DNA of 64,000 nt from Runella rosea (GCF_003325355.1 NZ_CP030850.1:434001-498000), one strand, 5' to 3'; numbered from the stretch's first letter, positions 52,128-61,500 are shown. Notes: generated by a model from the sequence alone, not told the origin. Numbers and translations: made by a program.

Positions 52128-54986
52128 ATGAAAAAACGAACTTACTTCTTCCTACTATGTATATCACTCGGTATGGCGCATTTGTCACTTGCCCAAAACC
52201 CGCAGATGGTCAAAGACATCAATGCGGTGGCAGCGGGGCTGACCGGTAGTAGCCAAAGTCCGGTGAGCATGGGCTCATACCTCTACTTTGTACGCAATGA
52301 TTCTCAACTCTGGAAAACCGATGGCACCGCAGCGGGTACGGTTCTGGTCAAACATATAAGTTCTTTGAATACTTTAGCCGCTATTCAGAGCCTTACCAGA
52401 GTAGGGACAACGCTTTTTTTTACGTTCAATGATGGCGTGTATGGCATCGAACTATGGAAAAGCGACGGTACGACCGCAGGTACGGTCATGGTTAAGGATA
52501 TTTATGCAGGTAGTATGAGTTCTCAACCATACGACTTGATAGCCTACGATGGACAATTGGTGTTTTCGGCCACCACCGCCACGCAGGGGCGTGAACTTTG
52601 GAAAAGCGATGGCACGGCGGCAGGTACGGTCATTATCAAAAATATCAACCCCGGCGCAGCTAACTCCGGTTCTATTGGTGCTTATGATTTTACTATTGTA
52701 CAGGGTATGCTTTATTTTAGGGCTGACAATGGCACCAACGGGGCTGAACTTTGGAAAAGTGATGGGACTACTGCCGGAACGGTCATGGTCAAAGACATTA
52801 GGATGGGCAGTGAGGCATCTTCTCCATCTTCTCTCACCAATGTCGCTTCTTTTACCGTCAACGATGGGGTTTTATTTTTTGTGGCCAATGATGGGACCAA
52901 TGGCTATGAACTTTGGAAAAGCGATGGCACGGCGGCGGGTACGGTGATGGTCAAAAATATTAGCTCGGATCCTGAACAACGTTTGATTTCAAAGCTTTCG
53001 AATTTGGACGGAACGGTCTATTTTGCCGCCGATGATGGCTCGCATGGTACAGAATTGTGGAAAAGCGATGGTACGGCCGCCACTACCGTATTGGTGAAAG
53101 ATATTCGCCCTGGGGCAAGGGGTGGGCTTGAGAATAGCCCCAGTATTTACACAGAACTTCGGGTGGTAGGTACGACAACGCTCTATTTTGCCGCTGATGA
53201 TGGCACCAACGGCTATGAACTTTGGAAAACCAACGGGACTTCTGCCAGTACCGTCATGGTCAAAGACATCAACACGGGAGGCAGTGGCGAACCTTCCAAT
53301 TTGATTTCCATTGGCACTACCCTGTATTTTAAAGCGGATGATGGCACCAATGGCATTGAGTTTTGGAAAAGCAGCGGTACATCGGCCAATACAACAATGG
53401 TCAAAGACATCAATCCTGCCGGAAGTAGCTATCCTTATTTTTTTATCAATTTGGCCGGTACGTTGTTGTTTTTAGCCACTGAGGGCGCAAATGGGGCTGA
53501 GTTGTGGAAAAGCGATGGCACAGCGGGGGGGACGTCCAAAATTGTATTAAGCGGTTGGACGATTGGGGGGCTCTATAATCTCACTACTGTCCTGACACCC
53601 GTCAATAATACCCTTTTTTTTGTTGCCAATGATGGCATCAATGGGGCTGAACTCTGGAAAAGCGACGGTACGGCGGCGGGAACAAGTATGGTCAAGGATA
53701 TTTATGTGGGGAGTGCAGGCTCTACCCCTGCTTCATTAATTAATGTCAATGGCGTGTTATTTTTCACGGCCAACAACGGAGCCGATGGACGCGAATTGTG
53801 GAAAAGCGATGGAACCACGGCTGGCACAGTGCTGGTCAGAAACATACTGCCCAGTGATAGTGATTACGGTCCAGTGTCACTTTTCAATTTCAACGGCACC
53901 TTGTTTTTTAGTGCCGATGATGGTGTCAACGGGAAAGAACTATGGAAGTCGGACGGGACAACGGTCGGGACTGTCTTGGTCAAAGACATCAATTCAGGTA
54001 TTAACGGCAGTAATCCAAATCATTTTGTCATTTTTCAGGGGCAGCTTTTTTTTAGTGCTGCTTTGGGCCTTTGGAAAACCAACGGCACCACCGCAGGGAC
54101 TGTCAAAATCAGCGATTGGCCCAACCCACCGGCCGAGCTTACCGCCGTAGGCAACACCCTCTATTTTCGGGTAGACGACGGGGTGTCGGGCGCTGAACTT
54201 TGGAAATATTCCAGCGTTATTCCCCAAATGGTCAAAGACATCCAAACGGGCGGCAACTCTTCATATCCCAATAACCTAATCAATTTCAATGGTACCCTTT
54301 TTTTTGCGGCTGATGATGGGGGCAATGGATTAGAAATGTGGAAAAGTGATGGCTCAGTGTTGGGGACGAGCATGGTCAAAAACATTAATTCGAGTTATAA
54401 TGTATTTTTCTATTTTGCCTTTACGGTAGTCAACGGTACGTTGATGTTTACCACCGAAGATGAAACCAACGGTCGAGAACTTTGGAAAACAGATGGCACG
54501 GCCGCCGGTACTGTACTGGTGAAAGATATTAATATCGGAGATGCCTTTTCTAATCCGGGGTTCTTATTAAACTTTAACGGAACGCTTTACTTCACCGCAA
54601 CCGATGGCTATCACGGCACAGAACTCTGGAAAAGTGACGGCACCAATGTGGGTACCGTTATGCTAGCCGATATTAACCCTAATAATAGCAATGGGCTTTA
54701 CAATAGCAGTCTGGCCATGATGAACGGCAATCTGTACTTTATTGCCAACGATGATGTGCATGGATTTGAACTATGGCGTCTGTGCGACTTCACCCGCACA
54801 CCCACTGGCATCCTTTCTTCCGATCAAAAAGCATCCGAAACCGTCATAACGGTCAGCGGCAGTGCCAATACCATCCCCAACGGCGCTAATGTCGAGTATG
54901 GAGCAGGAAAATACGTACAGCTTAATCCTGGATTTAGCACCCAACTAGGGGCCGTTTTTAAGGCGCAATCAGGCGGTTGCAACTAA
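52128..54986 (+). CDS. ELWxxDGT repeat surface protein, copy 2
   Basis: From the ATG at 52128 this encodes 952 residues with signal peptide MAHLSLAQ in its end region, almost identical to that of copy 1. The repeat array has about 17 units plus a terminal FELWRLCDF, so order and number match copy 1 although many units have diverged. The C-terminal module is ASETVITVSGSANTIPNGA then YVQLNPGFSTQLGAVF. The context, with a truncated neighbour copy 16 bp upstream, shows origin by duplication. Both copies are intact. Confidence 0.88.
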   Translation: MKKRTYFFLLCISLGMAHLSLAQNPQMVKDINAVAAGLTGSSQSPVSMGSYLYFVRNDSQLWKTDGTAAGTVLVKHISSLNTLAAIQSLTRVGTTLFFTFNDGVYGIELWKSDGTTAGTVMVKDIYAGSMSSQPYDLIAYDGQLVFSATTATQGRELWKSDGTAAGTVIIKNINPGAANSGSIGAYDFTIVQGMLYFRADNGTNGAELWKSDGTTAGTVMVKDIRMGSEASSPSSLTNVASFTVNDGVLFFVANDGTNGYELWKSDGTAAGTVMVKNISSDPEQRLISKLSNLDGTVYFAADDGSHGTELWKSDGTAATTVLVKDIRPGARGGLENSPSIYTELRVVGTTTLYFAADDGTNGYELWKTNGTSASTVMVKDINTGGSGEPSNLISIGTTLYFKADDGTNGIEFWKSSGTSANTTMVKDINPAGSSYPYFFINLAGTLLFLATEGANGAELWKSDGTAGGTSKIVLSGWTIGGLYNLTTVLTPVNNTLFFVANDGINGAELWKSDGTAAGTSMVKDIYVGSAGSTPASLINVNGVLFFTANNGADGRELWKSDGTTAGTVLVRNILPSDSDYGPVSLFNFNGTLFFSADDGVNGKELWKSDGTTVGTVLVKDINSGINGSNPNHFVIFQGQLFFSAALGLWKTNGTTAGTVKISDWPNPPAELTAVGNTLYFRVDDGVSGAELWKYSSVIPQMVKDIQTGGNSSYPNNLINFNGTLFFAADDGGNGLEMWKSDGSVLGTSMVKNINSSYNVFFYFAFTVVNGTLMFTTEDETNGRELWKTDGTAAGTVLVKDINIGDAFSNPGFLLNFNGTLYFTATDGYHGTELWKSDGTNVGTVMLADINPNNSNGLYNSSLAMMNGNLYFIANDDVHGFELWRLCDFTRTPTGILSSDQKASETVITVSGSANTIPNGANVEYGAGKYVQLNPGFSTQLGAVFKAQSGGCN

Positions 54987-55035
54987 ATATTTCATCGGGA
55001 GCAGCATTAAAAAAGCGGCAACCACGAAGGTTGGC

Positions 55036-56028
55036 TCAAAAATACAACCAATGCCCTTTCCAGCCCTGCTTTCGGTTAAATTCCAAGGCAGGGGCGGGAA
55101 CTTTAAGGGTGTTGAGCAAGAAAAAAAGCGTTTTGAGGCCCTTATGGCGGGTGGGAATACGACGAAAATCAATATCTAATGAGAGATAATACTGCCGATA
55201 GGGGTCATAACCCAAGGATTGGCTCTTCTCTACCTCGGCCCCGACCATGTTGTGAATCCCGTATCCGAGCGATACACTGAGCCATTTGGGAATCTTTGAA
55301 TGCGGGGCAAATGAGGCCAGATTGATCGAGAACCAATAGGTTTGACCGTTGTAATCCTTGAGCCATTGTTCACTAAAATTTCGCCCCAAAAGTTCAGGAC
55401 GAACCTTGGCGAGGGGAGTGGGGGAGAAGGAAAATTTGGGCGTAATGCGCTCTTCGCCCCAGAGGGCGTACTGTCCCAAGTACAACGATGGTCCCATGAC
55501 ATTGGCCACCATATCGCTCGGCGAAAACCCGTAGGTTGGGTATTGAAAACCGTCTAATAGCTCAATGGGGGTCAGGAACAAAAAGCCAGAAAGTGCCCCG
55601 TACAAAGCCGCTTGGCGGTTGGTAATTCCAGTGTTTTTGTAAACCGCCGCCGTGTGCCGGCAAATCTGGTAGGCCGTAAAAAAGTGCCCTACTTTATCAA
55701 ATTGCTTCCACTCGTGAAAGTCGTCTTTGACGCTGAAATTCGTAAAGGGCGTTTTGTACCATGCCTTACTTAATCCATAAATAGACGCAGAATATGCCAC
55801 CGATTCGCCCGCCAGAAGCCACCGCAACGCCCGATAATTGGGCCGAAGGGAGTCAGATTGGGCTTGGCAAGTGACAAATGATGAATGCAGAATGATGAAT
55901 GACAAATAAAAAAAAAGAGCTTTTGTCGTGCTGAAGCCACCTAAACGACTAGGCAAAGGTGGTGAATAGACCCTCTTAGGGTGACAAAAATCGCTTAATA
56001 ACTTCCCTGATATTTCCGTGTTCCCCAT
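55036..56028 (-). CDS. DUF2279-family exported protein
   Basis: The start is uncertain. From 56028 there are 330 residues; the frame continues to 56067. The signal-like segment ALFFYLSFIILHSSFVTCQAQ precedes DUF2279 sequence: RWLLAGESVAYSASIYGLSKAWY, FDKVGHFFTAYQICR (the conserved DKxxHF) and DGFQYPTYGFSPSDMVANVMG. Function is unknown; the family is predicted outer-membrane or periplasmic. All starts overlap the end of the upstream VWA gene by 34-73 bases, and the hydrophobic leader is encoded by an ATGATGAATG-type repeat. Confidence 0.75.
   Translation of the reverse strand: MGNTEISGKLLSDFCHPKRVYSPPLPSRLGGFSTTKALFFYLSFIILHSSFVTCQAQSDSLRPNYRALRWLLAGESVAYSASIYGLSKAWYKTPFTNFSVKDDFHEWKQFDKVGHFFTAYQICRHTAAVYKNTGITNRQAALYGALSGFLFLTPIELLDGFQYPTYGFSPSDMVANVMGPSLYLGQYALWGEERITPKFSFSPTPLAKVRPELLGRNFSEQWLKDYNGQTYWFSINLASFAPHSKIPKWLSVSLGYGIHNMVGAEVEKSQSLGYDPYRQYYLSLDIDFRRIPTRHKGLKTLFFLLNTLKVPAPALEFNRKQGWKGHWLYF
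55873..55907. repeat. ATGATGAATG-type direct repeat inside the DUF2279 gene leader
   Basis: AATGATGAATG occurs at 55877-55887 and again at 55891-55901, framed by GACAAAT at 55873-55879 and 55901-55907. In the minus-strand gene it encodes the Ser/Phe/Ile/Leu-rich signal segment. It is similar in style to other short repeats in this window. Confidence 0.5.
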
Positions 56029-58079
56029 TCCAACGTCGCCAAAAGTAATAACAAGAAAAACAACCACTTATTTTGAATCAATTCCGACAAATCTTCCGTG
56101 CTGTCGAGGCGGTCAACGGATTTATTTTTGAGCAAATAGTCTTTCAGTTGCTCAATCTGGTTTGCTTTCACAAATTGGCCACTCGACTGTTGGGCCAGTG
56201 CGCGTAGCATTCCGTAGTCAGCAGTGTTGGTTAATGATTCCAGCGCCAAATCTCGCACAATAAACTGACCCGTTACGCTTTCGATTTTGTTGTTTAGGCT
56301 CGTAGTTGCCTTGAATTGATGTACTCCCTGCTGGAGGCCGCTTAGCTCAAAACGCGAATTTCCTTCCCCGTTGGTGTAAGTGTAAGGCTGCACTTTGCCT
56401 TTTTCGTCCGTGATTTCTAGGCGGATGCTTTGCCCGTAGATTTTTTCGTAAATGTCGTTGTAAACTTCCGTCTCAAAAGTCACTTTATCGCCCACGTTGT
56501 ATTCATTGGCCAACGGATACACGCGGAACTTACGTTTGTCTTCTTTGACCGAAATCAGTTGAATCACTTTTTGCAATAGTTCATCCACAGCTTCTTGCTT
56601 GTCGGTAAGGGCGTATTCTTCGAGGCGCCATTGCCAGATTCCTTCGCCCGCCAATACAGCGGATTTTCGAGCACCACCAGTGTTCAAAATCAACAAAGGT
56701 TTGTTGGTGCGAAGATTGCCAACGTTTTGAAACAGAATCGTTTCACTGCCGGGCATCAGGCGGTATTCTCCAAAAGGAACCGTCAAAGGTGGCATTTTTT
56801 CCAAAATGCTGAGTTTGTCGGCATCCAAGTTCAGCAGTTTAAAATTGGGGTTAAAACGACCCGATACTTTGTCAATTTGGCCTGGATTGGAGACAACCGT
56901 AACGGCAGAATTGAGTTGACTCACTTTCGAGGTGTTGGATTGTGAGCCTAAAATGAAGAAAACAGGGGTATTGTCGCGTTGCAGATAGCGTTGCACAATG
57001 TCGCCGCCAATGTTAAATAAATCAGGCAACTGATGAAGGATAATCAAATCGTATTTCTTTTCGGGAAAGGTCTCTGCGGCGGGATTCACCCCAAATATCT
57101 TGACATCCACTTCATAGTTTAAGTTTTTCTCAAGAATCGTACGTATGGCTTTGATGTCTGGGTGAGTGGCCAAAGCAAGCATCAATACTTTTTCTTTTCC
57201 ATCGATGATGTCAATATAAACATCGCGGTGATTATTACGGGTGGTAAATTCACCCTTGAGTGATTCTACGTCAAGGGTATAGTGCTGCACCCCTTTTTGG
57301 GTAGAAGATGTTTGAAACGTAACCTGTTTGAAATCTTCTTTTTGGCCGAATGCAATGCGTTGTGTGCTGATGGTGCTGCCGTTTTGGCGCAACGAGATGG
57401 TGGCCGTTTGTCCCTGAAACCCACTCGCTACGATGTCGGCCTGAATCGGGAATTGGTTGCCCAAATACGCAATTTTATTGGCCGAAACGGCTTTGATACT
57501 TACATCCCGCTTGGGGAGGGTATCGCCCACGCCAATGCTGTGAATCCGAAACGGATAGGTGCCGTAGGTGGGTGCAAGGCCCTGATTACTAATGCCATCG
57601 GTTAGCAATACCACGTCGGTCAGATTGCGTCCTTCATAGTTGGTTTTGGCATTGTTCAATAAATCCGAGAGATTGGTGGTAGTTCGGTCAAATTTCAGTT
57701 TGGGAAGTTCATCCTGATAATTTTCGCTGTTGAGTGTTTGAACGGCTACTTCAAGTCCCTCATCCGCCAACGCCTCCCGTAGCGTAGCCAAGGCCGAGAG
57801 TGTTTTGGGGCCGTCGTTTGCCATTGATTCGGAGTTGTCAATCGCAATCACCACTTTGGGCTTATCCACGAGCGTTTGGATGCTACGTAGGAGTGGATTC
57901 AATAATAAAAAGGCAATGATACTGACAAGTGCTCCCCGCAAAATGGCCAATCCAGTGTTGAGAAGTTTACTCCATACGGGCTTGGGTTGGTAAAGAAAAA
58001 ACGCGTAGGCTGCGCCTAACAACAAGCAAAATCCAATGTACCACGGGGAAGTTTGAAAGATAATCTCGGTTAAAAGCAT
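55995..58079 (-). CDS. Large membrane-anchored VWA-domain protein
   Basis: This 694-residue protein has two N-terminal membrane helices (about 13-30 and 45-62), then a VWA domain with the MIDAS DNSES at residues 81-85 and TDG at LLTDGISNQG. A long periplasmic-type middle region follows, with beta-rich and Ig-like segments, and a C-terminal helix LFFLLLLLATLEWG. This is the BatA/BatB-related layout seen in many Bacteroidota, except that the glutamine-amidotransferase-like middle is longer. No MoxR gene is adjacent. It overlaps the DUF2279 gene downstream, so the two are probably co-expressed. Confidence 0.85.
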   Translation of the reverse strand: MLLTEIIFQTSPWYIGFCLLLGAAYAFFLYQPKPVWSKLLNTGLAILRGALVSIIAFLLLNPLLRSIQTLVDKPKVVIAIDNSESMANDGPKTLSALATLREALADEGLEVAVQTLNSENYQDELPKLKFDRTTTNLSDLLNNAKTNYEGRNLTDVVLLTDGISNQGLAPTYGTYPFRIHSIGVGDTLPKRDVSIKAVSANKIAYLGNQFPIQADIVASGFQGQTATISLRQNGSTISTQRIAFGQKEDFKQVTFQTSSTQKGVQHYTLDVESLKGEFTTRNNHRDVYIDIIDGKEKVLMLALATHPDIKAIRTILEKNLNYEVDVKIFGVNPAAETFPEKKYDLIILHQLPDLFNIGGDIVQRYLQRDNTPVFFILGSQSNTSKVSQLNSAVTVVSNPGQIDKVSGRFNPNFKLLNLDADKLSILEKMPPLTVPFGEYRLMPGSETILFQNVGNLRTNKPLLILNTGGARKSAVLAGEGIWQWRLEEYALTDKQEAVDELLQKVIQLISVKEDKRKFRVYPLANEYNVGDKVTFETEVYNDIYEKIYGQSIRLEITDEKGKVQPYTYTNGEGNSRFELSGLQQGVHQFKATTSLNNKIESVTGQFIVRDLALESLTNTADYGMLRALAQQSSGQFVKANQIEQLKDYLLKNKSVDRLDSTEDLSELIQNKWLFFLLLLLATLEWGTRKYQGSY

Positions 58080-58102
58080 TTGTATGGTGTTTGTCTGGTG
58101 GG

Positions 58103-58203
58103 GTCGTCAGTCAAAAGTCTTTGGCCATCGGTAATGGGCCGTAATTTATATTAAAGCTTAATTTACAGTGTTTTACATTGACGGTCGACGATTGACTAAC
58201 GAC
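58103..58203. repeat. Intergenic imperfect palindrome (GTCGTCAGTC-type)
   Basis: The arms 58103-58119 and 58187-58203 are complementary at 14 of 17 positions and enclose 67 bases. It spans nearly the whole gap between fabG and the VWA gene. It could be a small mobile palindrome or a terminator-like structure. Confidence 0.45.
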
Positions 58204-58209
58204 GCCAAC

Positions 58210-58956
58210 TTACATGACCATACCGCCGTCTACTTGCAATACTTGTCCAGTAATGTACTTAGACAAATCTGATGCCAAAAATACGACACAGTCGGCTACT
58301 TCTTCGGGTTGACCGCCGCGTTTGAGCGGAATATTTTGTTTCCATTCCTCAATCGCTTTTTCGTTCAGCTCACCCGTCATTTCGGTTTCGATAAAACCTG
58401 GGGCAATGGCGTTAGAACGAATATTTCGTGAACCAAGTTCTTTGGCTACTGATTTTGTAAATCCAATGATACCTGCTTTTGAGGCGGCGTAGTTGGCCTG
58501 TCCAGCGTTGCCTGTCAAACCAACCACCGACGTAAGATTAATGATGGAGCCGCTACGCGCTTTCATCATGACGCGGGTTACGGCTTTGGTCAAATTAAAA
58601 ACAGACTTTAAGTTAACGCGAATTACTTCATCCCATTGTTCTTCGGTCATGCGCATTAACAAACCGTCCCGCGTGATGCCCGCGTTATTTACCACAATGT
58701 CAACCGTTCCGAAGTCGGCTACTACCTGCGTTATGAGGTCTTCGGCCGATTTGAAATCGGACGCATCAGAGCGGTAACCTTTGATTTTGGTGCCGAATTG
58801 TTGGAGTTCTTCCTCCAACGCCTGACCTTTTTCAACGCTTGATAAGTACGTAAATGCTACCTGTGCGCCTTCCTGGGCAAACCGAGTGGCAATGGCTTTG
58901 CCGATTCCACGGGATGCGCCCGTTACGATAGCTACTTTGTTTTGTAAAAGAGACAT
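58210..58956 (-). CDS. fabG: 3-oxoacyl-ACP reductase FabG
   Basis: From the ATG at 58956 this encodes 248 residues; an upstream start at 59031 would add repeat-derived residues and is rejected. It is a classical SDR: TGASRGIG cofactor loop, VVNNAGI, the catalytic Ser in NLTSVVG, and YAASKAG with Tyr and Lys. SVAKELGSRNIRSNAIAPGFIETEM and GQVLQVDGGM are typical of FabG. It reduces 3-oxoacyl-ACP with NADPH in fatty-acid synthesis. Other fab genes are not adjacent. Confidence 0.93.
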   Translation of the reverse strand: MSLLQNKVAIVTGASRGIGKAIATRFAQEGAQVAFTYLSSVEKGQALEEELQQFGTKIKGYRSDASDFKSAEDLITQVVADFGTVDIVVNNAGITRDGLLMRMTEEQWDEVIRVNLKSVFNLTKAVTRVMMKARSGSIINLTSVVGLTGNAGQANYAASKAGIIGFTKSVAKELGSRNIRSNAIAPGFIETEMTGELNEKAIEEWKQNIPLKRGGQPEEVADCVVFLASDLSKYITGQVLQVDGGMVM

Positions 58957-58967
58957 TATAAATGGAT

Positions 58968-59041
58968 GATTTGTGATTAGTGTTTGGTGATTTGTGATTA
59001 GTGTTTGGTGAAACGAGCCACCAGCCACCATTCACAAACCA
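58968..59041. repeat. Dispersed GTGATTAGTG repeat with tandem 21-bp units
   Basis: A 21-bp unit beginning GATTTGTGATTAGTG is repeated exactly at 58968-58988 and 58989-59009. The following CCACCAGCCACCATTCACAA is roughly its reverse complement, so the whole can fold back. It is related to the repeats at 38161-38222 and 38624-38657 and fills the gap between fabG and the gmhA-like gene. Confidence 0.65.
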
Positions 59042-59617
59042 CTATTTTGGAAATACATTGGCTTCTACAATCTCACACATGATGTGGCCGAGCAAGATAT
59101 GACATTCCTGAATACGCGGGGTATCTTTGGAAGGAATATTCACCAAAAAAGTACTTACTTCTTTCATTTTTCCCCCGCTTTCGCCCGTCATGCCTACCGT
59201 TATCATGCCGAGTTTATTGGCGGCTTCAAGGGCTTTTACGACATTGGTTGAATTGCCAGAGGTTGAAATTCCGACCAACACATCGCCTTCTTTTCCCATC
59301 GCTTCGATCATTCTTGAATAAATCACATCGTAGCTATAATCATTGCCCACGGCCGTTACGTACGACGAGTTGACGTGGAGCGCTTCTGAATACAACGGTG
59401 GACGGTCGTAATAAAAACGACCGCTAAACTCAGCCGCTAAGTGTTGGGCGTCGGCAGCACTGCCGCCGTTGCCGCAAAAAAGTACTTTTTTGCCGTTTTT
59501 AAAGGCCGTAGTCATGGCTTCGGCCACGGAGCCAACGGTATCAAGGAGGGTTTGGTCGGCAAGGACACGATTTTTGGTATCAATAGAAGCTTGTACGATG
59601 GATTGAATGTTAATCAT
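59042..59617 (-). CDS. gmhA: SIS-domain sedoheptulose-7-phosphate isomerase (GmhA-like)
   Basis: This 191-residue protein is a single SIS domain: FCGNGGSAADAQHLAAEFSGRFYYDRPPLYSEAL, VGISTSGNSTNVVKALEAANKLG and CHILLGHIMCEIVEANVF. That is the GmhA family, which converts sedoheptulose 7-phosphate to D-glycero-D-manno-heptose 7-phosphate for lipopolysaccharide heptose or other sugar nucleotides. Related DiaA-type proteins cannot be fully excluded. Other heptose genes are not nearby. Confidence 0.88.
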   Translation of the reverse strand: MINIQSIVQASIDTKNRVLADQTLLDTVGSVAEAMTTAFKNGKKVLFCGNGGSAADAQHLAAEFSGRFYYDRPPLYSEALHVNSSYVTAVGNDYSYDVIYSRMIEAMGKEGDVLVGISTSGNSTNVVKALEAANKLGMITVGMTGESGGKMKEVSTFLVNIPSKDTPRIQECHILLGHIMCEIVEANVFPK

Positions 59618-59703
59618 TAAAATGGTTGTTTAATCATGGGGACAAAAATAGTAAAAAAGGTTGTTTTATGGTGGATTTGGGCAATTTCAGGAGGATTTTG
59701 AAC

Positions 59704-61251
59704 TTAGCTAGGGTTGGCCAGACGGCTGATTCGGACCGACGGCTCCTTTAATTTTTCAATCTCCCTGATTACTTCCACAATTCCCCTGAGGGGTATCTTA
59801 ACCCACGAGGGGCGATAACTGATTTCATATCCTAATTCATACACGGCTTTTTCCAACAGAAAAAACAGCAGTAAAAAGTTTATTTCGTGCTGACTGTTAA
59901 AAAGCGGATGCGGCCACCCAAAAGCCTCCAAGTAGGCTTCAAAATACGTTTCACGCATGAGTTTGTACCAACGGTCGGATACAATTTGAAGTTTCTCGGA
60001 CGAAATGTCTTTGGTTTCGTGGCTTTCAAACAACTTTGCGCTGACCGCATAATGGTAACTGCGTATCATACCCGCAACATCCTTAAATGGACTATGCTTA
60101 ATTTTTCGCTCGGCAATGGTGGCTTCAGGTTCTCCCTCAAAATCAATGATGATAAAGTCGCCGTCTTGGGTAAGAACCTGTCCCAAATGGTAGTCACCGT
60201 GAATCCGAATACGCAGCGAGTCCAACGGACGAGTGAGCATTTCTTTGGCAAAATCATCGATTAATTCACGGGCTTCCATAAAAATCCACGCTAATCGTTG
60301 TGTAGGCTCGTCGAGTTTTTGATAATTGTCAATCAGCAGCGCGTAACGGCGGTCGAGCAAGTCGGTAAGGCGATGAAGTAAAAATGCGCGGTAGGTATCA
60401 TCAAAGGCTTCAGGCGCAAAGGCATCATCAGCTCCTGGCGCAAACAGCCCCAAGTGCATTTCGCCCGTACGTTTTCCGAGCAGGGTTACCTGTTCAAATA
60501 CCCATTCTTTGATGCCAAACATGCCGTTTGGAACGCCGTACATAAAATCATTGAGAAAATCGCCCGTCAACATCCAATTGTCTTTGTCGGCGCGGATGGC
60601 CTGTTGCATCATACCCAAGGTGATGTCGGGCTGCCCAGTCCGTTGCCAAGTAAGACTGCCTGCGTAGGCTGGAATGTTTTTAAAGTCGGAATGTTGGGTC
60701 AAAAAACTCACCATTTCCACTTCGGGGTTGGTTTGGTCGAAGAGCTTGCGGTAGAGTTTTAAAAAATATTTGCCGCCAAACAGCATGGCGGAATTGCTCG
60801 AATCGACGGGCAAAACGTGGCTTTCAATGTTTTCTGGCGTGTCGGAATCAGATAGCCCTTTGCCTTTTATGGACGCAAGAAACGAAGACTGGTCGGCGGA
60901 GGAGGGGAGGGTGGTTGCGTTGAAAATATTGGCAAACAACTCTTTTCTAAATTGAACGTCATAAATGGCGTCTATCCATTGAGACGTCTCGGTTTTTTCG
61001 ATGACTCCTTTTTCGGGAATATCCATGTCGAGTGAAACCTCTGTAAACGGCAATTGATACAACTCTGAAGGCCCCTCGTGGTACGAAACTTCTACAATCA
61101 AAATCAAAAATTCGCCAAAAGTCAGCGTATGTTGAATACGGAAATCTTTCTGTGAGCGAGCTTTCCCCGCAAACCAGCGACTTGCATTAAAATAACTCGG
61201 GAAAACGTTGGTTTCTAGGTGATTAATGAGAGCGTTGTTTACGTTGGTCAT
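59704..61251 (-). CDS. Maltokinase-like protein (aminoglycoside phosphotransferase fold)
   Basis: This 515-residue cytoplasmic protein begins with the maltokinase N-terminal cap pattern, FNASRWFAGKARSQKDFRIQ. The kinase core has RIHGDYHLGQVLTQDGDFIIIDFEGEP, with the catalytic HGD and the metal-binding DFEG. Maltokinases phosphorylate maltose to maltose 1-phosphate for the GlgE glucan pathway and are often fused to trehalose synthase. Here it is unfused, and no treS or glgE is in the window. Confidence 0.8.
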   Translation of the reverse strand: MTNVNNALINHLETNVFPSYFNASRWFAGKARSQKDFRIQHTLTFGEFLILIVEVSYHEGPSELYQLPFTEVSLDMDIPEKGVIEKTETSQWIDAIYDVQFRKELFANIFNATTLPSSADQSSFLASIKGKGLSDSDTPENIESHVLPVDSSNSAMLFGGKYFLKLYRKLFDQTNPEVEMVSFLTQHSDFKNIPAYAGSLTWQRTGQPDITLGMMQQAIRADKDNWMLTGDFLNDFMYGVPNGMFGIKEWVFEQVTLLGKRTGEMHLGLFAPGADDAFAPEAFDDTYRAFLLHRLTDLLDRRYALLIDNYQKLDEPTQRLAWIFMEARELIDDFAKEMLTRPLDSLRIRIHGDYHLGQVLTQDGDFIIIDFEGEPEATIAERKIKHSPFKDVAGMIRSYHYAVSAKLFESHETKDISSEKLQIVSDRWYKLMRETYFEAYLEAFGWPHPLFNSQHEINFLLLFFLLEKAVYELGYEISYRPSWVKIPLRGIVEVIREIEKLKEPSVRISRLANPS

Positions 61252-61462
61252 AGCGGGTTTAGCGGTTTATCATAATAGGTTGTTGGTTCAAACAAGCACA
61301 GAATAGAGGAGTAATATCTCGTAATGTATCTTTAAATATATTATTAGAAATTGTCACTTTCTGGTCAATCTACTCAAAAATTGCACATTTTGGTGTATTT
61401 GTAGGAACAAAAGCCGACAATTATACTGGTTATTTTTCTTTTGTACATTTTAACCTAAAAAA

Positions 61463-61485
61463 AACACGAGACAATGTCCCGTGTT
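61463..61485 (-). terminator. Terminator after the CocE/S15 hydrolase gene
   Basis: A 10-bp stem with one mismatch (61463-61472 with 61476-61485) and 3-base loop is followed in the minus direction by a run of eight T. It lies 16 bases beyond the stop at 61501. Confidence 0.75.
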
Positions 61486-61500
61486 AGGTATGAACGGTAA

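Noticed and set aside
58957-59031. Upstream extension of fabG (HQTLITNHQTLITNH)
   Set aside because: It is translation of the dispersed repeat; the SDR fold starts right after the Met at 58956.
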